The translations under genes and the position numbers were made by a program. A DNA stretch of 9,500 nucleotides from JANYLN01 sp041687575 (GTDB lineage: Bacteria > Planctomycetota > Phycisphaerae > UBA1845 > JANYLN01), in NCBI GenBank assembly GCA_041687575.1, contig JAWLBS010000200.1, forward strand, positions 1-9,500, in the 5' to 3' direction. How positions within the stretch are numbered: position 1 is the first letter of the stretch; each line of letters begins with the position of its first letter. The notes under the pieces are model-generated. The model was not told the DNA's origin, did not search any database, and saw only the letters and a program-made list of their open reading frames with translations. Shown here in pieces: positions 1 through 5,374 of this stretch.

Positions 1-82
1 CCCCGTCCACGCCCTCGGCCCGGCCACCCACGTTCAGGCCCCGCCGGGGGCGCAAAATCAAACCGGCCGATTTACAGCATAT

Positions 83-415
83 TCACGCCGCCGCTGACAT
101 CAGCCGGTGCCACCAGTAAAAACTCAGATCCAGCAGCAGGATTCCCGCGGCCAGAGACACCAGCGGCGGCAAACCGGCCAGACGTAACAGGCCAAATTCC
201 GCATTGCGCGTCCAGCTCAGCATGCCCGTGATCGTGGGCGCCACGGTAACGGCGGCAACACCCAGTGCCAACGCCACGGCCGCCGCGTTCAGTCCCAGAC
301 GGCCCCATCCCGGTCGCGTCGGCTTGCGCAACGGACGCACGCGTTCCATCCCGAACAGCAGCGCGAGCCACGCACCGACAATCCACGGGATCCAGGTCTG
401 CAAGGTATCGGTCAA
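83..415 (-). pseudogene. truncated sterol desaturase / fatty acid hydroxylase-type membrane protein (N-terminal part)
   Basis: The 110-residue product has hydrophobic segments at about residues 9-23, 43-60 and 77-100. It ends in the phrase LDLSFYWWHRLM, which in this superfamily opens the catalytic domain just before and including the first histidine box. Family members are usually 250-300 residues and need eight or more clustered histidines to bind the di-iron centre. Here the frame stops five residues after the first box His, so no catalytic site remains. The TTG start at 415 is chosen because AAGGAGG lies 8 bases upstream, a near-perfect ribosome-binding site. It sits 62 bases downstream of the CGGC gene on the same strand. 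Positions 1-82 show no convincing continuation in any frame. A nearby frame reads VNML and then TAA, where VNMLW-like sequence would be normal in the family, which suggests a frameshift plus stop. The family call is fairly safe; loss of function is inferred. Confidence 0.6.
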
Positions 416-430
416 CGGCGGGGCCTCCTT
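416..430 (-). promoter_or_regulatory. strong Shine-Dalgarno site deciding a TTG start
   Basis: On the minus strand AAGGAGG (424-430) precedes the TTG at 415 by 8 bases. A 20-codon reading frame starting with GTG at 474 also ends in a TGA that overlaps this TTG (TTGA), which would permit translational coupling. The mini-frame itself has no clear ribosome-binding site and may be chance. Confidence 0.5.
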
Positions 431-477
431 ACTGGTTCCACATTTGCTCCATGATCGGGCGCCCCCGGGTGCACCGG

Positions 478-810
478 TCAGTGCGTATACTCGATGATGC
501 GGATATCAGGACCAACGGCCTTGGACACGGCATCCTTCATGTTGGCATAGTGCGGACAGGGATAGCCGATCGGGTTGCCCCTGGAGATGCAGGAGGCGAA
601 GACGATGGCCTTTGCGCCCCGTTCGACCATGACCATGGCTCGTGCAATGGCGCGTTTGCCCGGACACCCGCCGCAACTGACAAGCCCGATCACCTCGACG
701 GGCCCGGTCTCTTCGAACGCGAGTTTGCCCTGCGATGCAACCTTGAAATCCGTCGTTCCGGGGCAGATATCTTCCGTCTGCTGGCAGCGAATAATACCGA
801 CTTTCTTCAT
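478..810 (-). CDS. CGGC-domain cysteine-rich protein (putative metal-binding)
   Basis: This is a 110-residue soluble protein beginning MKKVGIIRC. Its motif V-S-C-G-G-C-P-G (Cys46, Cys49) names the CGGC domain family, whose members are small and predicted to bind metal through conserved cysteines. Other cysteines are Cys9 and Cys16 (near the start, in IRCQQTEDICPG) and Cys74 and Cys85 (ASCISRG and YPCPHY). The spacing and the ending IRIIEYTH are usual for the family. The frame is open up to 864, but ATG 810 is preferred because the family begins there and a purine-rich AGGAAAAGGTG sequence precedes it. It lies downstream of, and on the same strand as, the ArsR regulator with 180 bases between, so it may be a regulated target. 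No biochemical function is established that I know of. The family assignment is confident; metal binding is inferred from the cysteines. Confidence 0.85.
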   Translation of the reverse strand: MKKVGIIRCQQTEDICPGTTDFKVASQGKLAFEETGPVEVIGLVSCGGCPGKRAIARAMVMVERGAKAIVFASCISRGNPIGYPCPHYANMKDAVSKAVGPDIRIIEYTH

Positions 811-858
811 GCGACACACCTTTTCCTGTTCCACCCCAAACGTATCAATACACTGTTT

Positions 859-864
859 TGTCAA
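859..864 (-). promoter_or_regulatory. possible -35 box upstream of the CGGC gene
   Basis: A perfect TTGACA lies on the minus strand 48 bases before the CGGC start codon. No good TATAAT-like box is found at 16-18 bases spacing; the nearest AT-rich stretch (TATTGATAC) is too close. This is a weak candidate for a separate promoter in the 180-base gap after the ArsR gene. Confidence 0.25.
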
Positions 865-990
865 GCCGGCCGACGCCTTGCGTCACCCGTTCTCTCCCCA
901 CGTGAGTACCTGCTCGCTCAGGCGCACCCACTGCGACCGTTCGTCCACCGTGGACCTCTGGGCATCCTCGTATCTGTTCCGGGTTGGCCC

Positions 991-1356
991 TCATGCGGTC
1001 GCCGGTTGGGCCGAACTCCGGCTTCGCCGCGCCCCGGCAGCCCGGCGGACCTGCGCCGGGGTCCTTGCCTTGCAGGGGTACTCCCGCCCCACCAGCCGCA
1101 TCAGGTCGCGGACCAGCCCCGGCCGCAGGATGTAGTAGCAGCGCAGGTTGCCGTCCTCGTGGTAGTCCACGATCTTCGCCTGCCGCAAAACCGCCAGGTG
1201 CTGCGACACGTTCGCCTGCCGCACCGCCAGCAGGTCCTGGATGTCCGTCACGCATTTAGGAGCCTTGGACAATCCTTCGAGCAGCGCCAGCCGTACGGGG
1301 TGTCCGAGCAGTCGCAACAGATCCGCCGCTTCACGCCATTGCCTGATATCGCTCAT
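991..1356 (-). CDS. ArsR/SmtB-family transcriptional repressor
   Basis: This is a 121-residue winged helix-turn-helix regulator. The N-terminal helix and the phrase LLGHPVRLALLEGL (residues 16-29) are standard for ArsR proteins. The recognition helix is VRQANVSQHLAVLRQAKIVD (residues 45-64), followed by the wing at about 64-77. Cysteines are Cys35, Cys73 and Cys95. Cys35 (K-C-V-T-D-I) falls where ArsR has the first Cys of its ELCVCDL metal-binding motif, but the second Cys of that motif is Thr here. Cys73 sits in the wing (LRCYY). A thiol, metal or persulfide signal is therefore plausible but unproven. The C-terminus is Arg/Ala-rich and looks disordered. ATG 1356 is chosen over an in-frame ATG at 1410 because the latter lies inside the promoter and GAGGTG precedes 1356. 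It probably represses itself through the site at 1384-1399 and perhaps controls the downstream CGGC gene. Confidence 0.9.
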   Translation of the reverse strand: MSDIRQWREAADLLRLLGHPVRLALLEGLSKAPKCVTDIQDLLAVRQANVSQHLAVLRQAKIVDYHEDGNLRCYYILRPGLVRDLMRLVGREYPCKARTPAQVRRAAGARRSRSSAQPATA

Positions 1357-1383
1357 ACCGCACCTCGGTTCGTGGCCACGAAG

Positions 1384-1399
1384 ATTCGAATATGCGAAT
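1384..1399 (-). promoter_or_regulatory. probable ArsR-family operator, ATTC-N8-GAAT
   Basis: The sequence ATTCGAATATGCGAAT contains inverted half-sites ATTC and GAAT separated by 8 bases; the inner arms extend to ATTCG/CGAAT. It overlaps the downstream edge of the -10 box of the ArsR gene and lies 28 bases before its start codon, so repressor bound here would block RNA polymerase. The ATTC-N8-GAAT layout matches the operator I know for persulfide-sensing ArsR proteins of the SqrR/BigR type. That this particular regulator binds it is inferred. Confidence 0.55.
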
Positions 1400-1426
1400 A
1401 CTACTGGCATAACACGGCTTCGGCAA
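1398..1426 (-). promoter_or_regulatory. promoter of the ArsR gene
   Basis: On the minus strand a -35 box TTGCCG (1421-1426) and a -10 box TAGTAT (1398-1403) are separated by exactly 17 bases; each matches 4 of 6 consensus positions. The expected transcription start near 1390 would leave a leader of about 35 bases before ATG 1356. The operator overlaps the -10 box, which supports autorepression. Confidence 0.5.
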
Positions 1427-2264
1427 CAATCGACGAACAGTTCTTATGTGCTCCGCCGGAGTGATGGCTCAGAGTGTTAACTTCGGCGGGTGGTCAGCAA
1501 TTCGGGAAAGGAGGCTGATGATGGAAACGTACCGGGTTCGTCCCGTCGGGCGAACTCCTGGTGCGGCTTGTCGGCGAGGCGGCCTGCAAGGTCCTCAGAC
1601 GAAGCGCGTCGTCACGTGCCTATCGATGTCACCTGGTCAACGCCTGCGTCTGGATGCGATTGGCGACAAGGCCATCGGCTTCGTCAGATAGCTGAAAACA
1701 AACGTCCGCCTTGGCGCCCTGGCTGCTCCGTATCTGAAGTATCGGCTAGCCCAACCGACCACCGACGGCAACGGCTTTTGCCTGGAAATTCGCGACCACA
1801 AGGCCACTGGTTCATGCAGACACACTTGCTCGCGACCTGTTGCCGCATCAGACTTGCAGATCGTAACAACGGAGACGCATTCGCGGATAGGACCGTCTGC
1901 TCCAGTAGCACCCCGTCGGCGGAAGGCTCTCTGGCCGGTGTAGGCCGTCTATCCCCCTCTCGTCGGTGATCGCGTTAACTCCGCAACTGAAAAGTCTTTA
2001 TGAAACACGCCTGCCAGGGTCGGCCGCCAGTCTCCTTGGTCGCGGGTACCCCGATTTCCCTCGTTTTCGTTACGGACATCGTCTCTCATTGCCGTCCGGA
2101 TCTTTCTTTCCTTGGCATTGCACCGGGGGCTGCCAGGCTGCTCATCGCGTTGCTGTCCAGTTTGGCAGTTGCCCTGCTTGCAGGCTGGCTCCACCGGCTG
2201 GCAGGTCAGGCCATCGGTCCGATCCTGTCGCTGCTGCCTGCGGCGCTGTTCCTGTGATCCCGTC

Positions 2265-2270
2265 TATAAT
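2265..2270 (+). promoter_or_regulatory. possible -10 box for the respiratory operon
   Basis: A perfect TATAAT occurs in this otherwise GC-rich stretch, about 180 bases upstream of the Rieske gene. No convincing -35 box lies 16-18 bases before it (the region reads GGCGCT). It may be a weak or activator-dependent promoter, or chance. Confidence 0.25.
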
Positions 2271-2297
2271 GAAGCACAGGCGCTTCGGGCGGCAACG

Positions 2298-2329
2298 GCC
2301 TTCCGTTTGACACATGACGACGGAAAGGC
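2298..2329 (+). other. stem-loop in the leader of the respiratory operon
   Basis: TTCCGT (2301-2306) pairs with ACGGAA (2320-2325) around a 13-base loop. After a single bulged A, GCC (2298-2300) can pair with GGC (2327-2329). It lies about 120 bases before the Rieske start, without a following T run, so it is not a terminator. Any regulatory role is inference. Confidence 0.3.
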
Positions 2330-2446
2330 GGCGCGGCCGCGGTTTGCACTTGTCTTGACCGCAATCAGGCGGACGTTTTCCTGCTGCGGGCCTTGTGGAA
2401 GCATCCCGGTCTCAGGGCCCGCAATGGAGCTGCTGCACCGATCCCG

Positions 2447-2953
2447 ATGCGCCAGAAAACGGTGGAGGCCCAGTTCTTGCACAGGCGTCAGGCACTCAGA
2501 TGGATCGTGGGGGGCATCGGCCTGGCGAGCGTCGGCAGCGTGCTCGCACCGGCGGTCGCGTCGCTGCTGTCTCCGGTGTATCGCCACCGTCGTCTGCCGG
2601 ATTGGCGGGCCGTCGGACCGATCGACGAGTTTGCCGTGGGCGGGATGCACAAGGCGGTCGTGAATCTGGATGACGATCCGCGGTTGCGCACGGTTGCGGC
2701 CCGTGGCGTGTACGTCTGGCGTCGCCAGGACGGTGAGGTCGTGGTCTACTCCCGGGCCTGTACGGACCTGGGTTGTCCGGTGCGGTGGGATCCCGGCAGC
2801 GAATGGTTCTTCTGCCCTTGTCACGGCGGGATTTTCGACAAGGAGGGCAGGCCGGTCGCGGGCCCGCCGCCCCGTCCGCTGTATCGGTATCACACCCGTA
2901 TTCGGGACGGACTGCTTCAGGTCGATGTGCATTCGGTTCCGCCGATGGCCTAG
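2447..2953 (+). CDS. qcrA: Rieske iron-sulfur protein of a cytochrome bc/b6f-type complex, His ligand replaced by Asp
   Basis: This 168-residue protein is the iron-sulfur subunit of a quinol:cytochrome c oxidoreductase. Residues 12-18 (HRRQALR) carry a twin-arginine-like pair before a membrane anchor at about 19-42, typical of Tat-exported Rieske subunits. The cluster-binding fold is at about 85-150, with CTDLGC (105-110), CPCHGG (123-128) and the GPP loop AGPPPRPL. Canonical ligands are Cys-X-His and Cys-X2-His plus a disulfide. Cys105, Cys123 and His126 are present, as is the Cys110/Cys125 disulfide pair, but position 107 is Asp instead of His (codon GAC). The cluster would thus have an unusual ligand set, or the protein may not hold a normal Rieske cluster. 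ATG 2447 is chosen by family length; it lacks a clear ribosome-binding site. TTG 2393 and GTG 2471 are alternatives. The gene ends 11 bases before the cytochrome b gene. Confidence 0.9.
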   Translation: MRQKTVEAQFLHRRQALRWIVGGIGLASVGSVLAPAVASLLSPVYRHRRLPDWRAVGPIDEFAVGGMHKAVVNLDDDPRLRTVAARGVYVWRRQDGEVVVYSRACTDLGCPVRWDPGSEWFFCPCHGGIFDKEGRPVAGPPPRPLYRYHTRIRDGLLQVDVHSVPPMA

Positions 2954-2964
2954 CGGGAGACTTT

Positions 2965-4389
2965 ATGCTGGCGGAATGGAAAACCTGGTTCGAGGATCGG
3001 TTCGGGCTGGAGCCCATCAAGCGACACTTCCTGTACCGGCGGGTCCCCAAGACGTCGTGGTACCAGGGCGACGGGTCGGCACTGTTGCTGCTGCTGGGCG
3101 TGCTGGTGGTTACGGGCATGTTCATGGCGGCCACCTACTCACCTGCTCCCGATTCCGCCTACGACAGCGTCCGCCACCTCACCGAGCAGCAGTTCCTGGG
3201 CTGGTACATCCGCGGGTTGCACTACTGGTGCGGCGGGCTGATGATGGTGATGGTCCTGTTCCACTTGCTGCGGCTGATTCTGGTGGCCGGGTACAAGTTT
3301 CCGCACGAGGGAACGTGGCTGGTCGGCGTGATCCTGCTGGTGCTGGTGGTCATCAACGGGTACATCGGCTACGTGCTGCGCTGGGACGAGCGGGCGATCT
3401 ACGCGCTGCGAATCTCGCTGAACATGTTCTGGAACGTTCCGTGGATCGGCGAACACCTGGTCGTGTTCGTCCAGGGCGGGTCGCAATTGGGGATGCAGAC
3501 GTTCACCCGCCTGTACGCGGTGCACGTGGTTTTCGTGCCGCTGTTGTTGCTGGGACTGGCGGGGTATCATCTGTACCTGGTGGTGCTGCACGGTGTGACC
3601 TCCAAGGCCGAGCGCCGCCGTCCCATACGCACGCCGCAGCAGCAGGAACTGATCTACGACGCGGCGAAAAAAAGCGAGCGTTACGGAGAGCAGTTTCATC
3701 CGACGACCACCGCCCAGACCGGAACCATGGCCTTCGTCGTGTTCCTGATCGCACTGGTCCTGACGCTGACGGTCGGGCCGGGAGATCTGCAGCCGGAGGC
3801 GAACCTGGTCGAGCCGTCCATGCCGAGGGGGGAATGGTATTTCTGGTGGTACAGCGCGCTGATCGCTCTGCTGCCCAGCCGCGTGGCGCCGGCGTTCATG
3901 GTCGTGTTTCCTCTGGCGGTCCTGGCGGCTCTGGTGCTGTTGCCGTTTCTCGACCGGGGGGAGTACCGGGGCTGGCGCATGCGGCCGGCCGCGGTGGCGC
4001 TGGTGATCGGGATCGTCGTCGGAATGCTTTACCTGACCGATCTGCGCCGCCGCTCGCCCTGGACCGGCTGGCCGCAAAACGAGCCGCCGCCGGTGCCGCG
4101 GGGCATCGAGCTGGCGTCCGGGGCGGAGCAGGGACGGCACCTGTTCGCGGTGTACGGCTGCAACAGCTGCCATGCCGTCAGCGGTGCGGGCCCGCAGGTG
4201 GGCCCGGATCTGGCATGGATCGAGCACCGCATGTCGGCGCAGGAACTGCAGGCGTATATCCTTGAGCCGCCAGCCGGCATCCCCATGCCTGGCTTCAGGG
4301 ATCGGATGCCGCGGCAGGATCTGGATCGCGTTGTCGAGTTCGTGCTGGCGGCGCAGACCTTCCCGTATGAGCAGAACAGGGGACAATGA
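2965..4389 (+). CDS. qcrB: cytochrome b6/subunit IV-type quinol oxidoreductase subunit fused to a C-terminal cytochrome c domain
   Basis: This 474-residue membrane protein oxidises quinol and transfers electrons across the membrane through two b hemes. Four N-terminal helices carry heme ligands His86/His100 (14 apart) and His187/His202 (15 apart). The 15-residue second spacing is the b6f-type rather than the bc1-type signature. A subunit IV-like part follows, with about three helices (near 255-370) and the quinol-oxidation motif G-E-W-Y at 289-292, where the family consensus is PEWY. The N-terminal helix lacks the Cys that tethers heme cn in cytochrome b6. The C-terminal part (about 380-470) is a class I cytochrome c domain with CNSCH (399-403) and probable axial Met441 (GIPMPGF). 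It probably replaces a separate cytochrome c1/f. GGGAG precedes ATG 2965. A GTG one base after its stop begins COX2, implying coupled translation. Confidence 0.95.
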   Translation: MLAEWKTWFEDRFGLEPIKRHFLYRRVPKTSWYQGDGSALLLLLGVLVVTGMFMAATYSPAPDSAYDSVRHLTEQQFLGWYIRGLHYWCGGLMMVMVLFHLLRLILVAGYKFPHEGTWLVGVILLVLVVINGYIGYVLRWDERAIYALRISLNMFWNVPWIGEHLVVFVQGGSQLGMQTFTRLYAVHVVFVPLLLLGLAGYHLYLVVLHGVTSKAERRRPIRTPQQQELIYDAAKKSERYGEQFHPTTTAQTGTMAFVVFLIALVLTLTVGPGDLQPEANLVEPSMPRGEWYFWWYSALIALLPSRVAPAFMVVFPLAVLAALVLLPFLDRGEYRGWRMRPAAVALVIGIVVGMLYLTDLRRRSPWTGWPQNEPPPVPRGIELASGAEQGRHLFAVYGCNSCHAVSGAGPQVGPDLAWIEHRMSAQELQAYILEPPAGIPMPGFRDRMPRQDLDRVVEFVLAAQTFPYEQNRGQ

Positions 4390-4390
4390 C

Positions 4391-5374
4391 GTGCGACGGC
4401 GGACGGGAACATTGTACATGCTGATCGCAACAGCCCTGCTGGGCATCTGGGCCGGCGGCTGCCAGGGCGTGCGCACGCAGTCGATGCTGCACCCGGAGGG
4501 GCCCTCGGCCGAGAAGATCGCCACGCTCTGGTGGGTGATGTTCGGCGTGTATGGCGGCGTGTTCCTCGTCACGCTCGCCGTTCTGGCCGTGGCCCTGGTC
4601 AGTCGATGGCGCGAGCGGCCGATCCTCGGCTCGCGTTTCGTCCTGGTCGCCGGGGTCATCATCCCGACGGTCATCCTGCTGGCGATGCTGGTGTATACCA
4701 TTCAACTGTCGCGGCAGATGTCGGGCGGGCCGGCCGATCTGCGAATCGAGGTCATCGGACATCAATGGTGGTGGGAGATACGGTATCCTGAGTACGGAGT
4801 GGTCGACGCCAATGAGATCCACATCCCCGCCGACACGCTGGTGGCGCTGGAGCTGAGCTCGGCAGACGTCGTGCACAGTCTGTGGGTCCCCCAGCTGGCC
4901 GGCAAGCGGGACCTGATCCCCGGCCACCCGAATACGCTCAAGCTCAAGGCGGACCGCCCCGGACAGTACCGCGGGCAGTGTGCCGAGTTCTGCGGGACGC
5001 AACACGCGATGATGGCGTTCTGGCTGGTCGTACACGAACCGGGGGAGTTCGAGCGATGGGTCCGCCAGCGGCAGCGGGCCGTCGGGGCGCCGGCACCGGA
5101 ACCGCTGGAGCGCGGCCGACAGGTGTTCCTGGAGGTGGGCTGCGCGACGTGCCACCGCGTCGAAGGTGTATCGGAGGGCCTCATCGGACCGGACCTCACG
5201 CATGTGGGCAGCCGGTTGACACTGGGGGCGGGTGTTTTCAGGAACACGCCCGGAAACCTGGCCGGCTGGCTGAGCGACCCGCAATCGATGAAGCCGGGCT
5301 CGCTGATGCCGCCGACGTACATGCCGCCCGAGGACCTGCACGCACTGGTCGATTACCTGCGGAGTCTCAAGTGA
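4391..5374 (+). CDS. ctaC: cytochrome c oxidase subunit II with fused cytochrome c domain (caa3-type), lipoprotein
   Basis: This 327-residue subunit accepts electrons from cytochrome c and passes them through CuA to subunit I. The N-terminus has a lipoprotein signal with a probable lipidated Cys24 (lipobox AGGC, Ala rather than Leu at -3). Two helices follow, at about 43-70 and 78-103, then the aromatic segment HQWWWEIRYP (124-133). All CuA ligands are intact: His162, Cys197, Glu199 (carbonyl), Cys201, His205 and Met208. A C-terminal cytochrome c domain has CATCH (251-255) and Met306 or Met311 as the likely axial ligand (LMPPTYMPP). This b-type fusion defines caa3 oxidases. The GTG start at 4391 lies one base after the cytochrome b stop, with AGGGG eight bases upstream. 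ATG 4418 would cut the signal peptide. The stop overlaps the next start as GTGA. Confidence 0.96.
   Translation: MRRRTGTLYMLIATALLGIWAGGCQGVRTQSMLHPEGPSAEKIATLWWVMFGVYGGVFLVTLAVLAVALVSRWRERPILGSRFVLVAGVIIPTVILLAMLVYTIQLSRQMSGGPADLRIEVIGHQWWWEIRYPEYGVVDANEIHIPADTLVALELSSADVVHSLWVPQLAGKRDLIPGHPNTLKLKADRPGQYRGQCAEFCGTQHAMMAFWLVVHEPGEFERWVRQRQRAVGAPAPEPLERGRQVFLEVGCATCHRVEGVSEGLIGPDLTHVGSRLTLGAGVFRNTPGNLAGWLSDPQSMKPGSLMPPTYMPPEDLHALVDYLRSLK

Larger units (their letters stand above)
1441..2446. other. about 1 kb with no recognisable gene, between divergent units
   Basis: I see no ORF here with a recognisable family. Two weak coding candidates exist. A 56-codon frame from ATG 1521 to 1691 has an excellent AAAGGAGG six bases upstream, but its product matches nothing I know; the same frame stays open after its TAG to about position 1943, which could mean a decayed gene. 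A frame at 2000-2257 ends in a hydrophobic stretch of about 45 residues but has no ribosome-binding site. The stretch probably contains the promoter and leader of the respiratory operon. I see no tRNA, rRNA or insertion sequence ends. Confidence 0.5.

Noticed and set aside
265..1464. 399-codon open frame on the plus strand
   Set aside because: It covers the antisense of three minus-strand genes with recognisable motifs; its own product is low in structure and Arg/Pro rich.
1801..1810. GCCACTG-like piece of a cobalamin riboswitch
   Set aside because: Only this short word matches; the rest of the B12 box and the surrounding helices are absent.
2000..2257. 85-codon frame ending in a hydrophobic segment
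   Set aside because: No ribosome-binding site, no family resemblance and an odd N-terminal half; mentioned only as a weak candidate in the gene-free region.
2670..4265. 531-codon plus-strand frame overlapping the Rieske and cytochrome b genes
   Set aside because: Its product is Gly/Arg/Ala rich without motifs, while the other frame encodes heme-binding helices.
3139..4701. 520-codon open frame on the minus strand
   Set aside because: It is antisense to the cytochrome b-c fusion and shows the same shadow composition; no family is recognisable.
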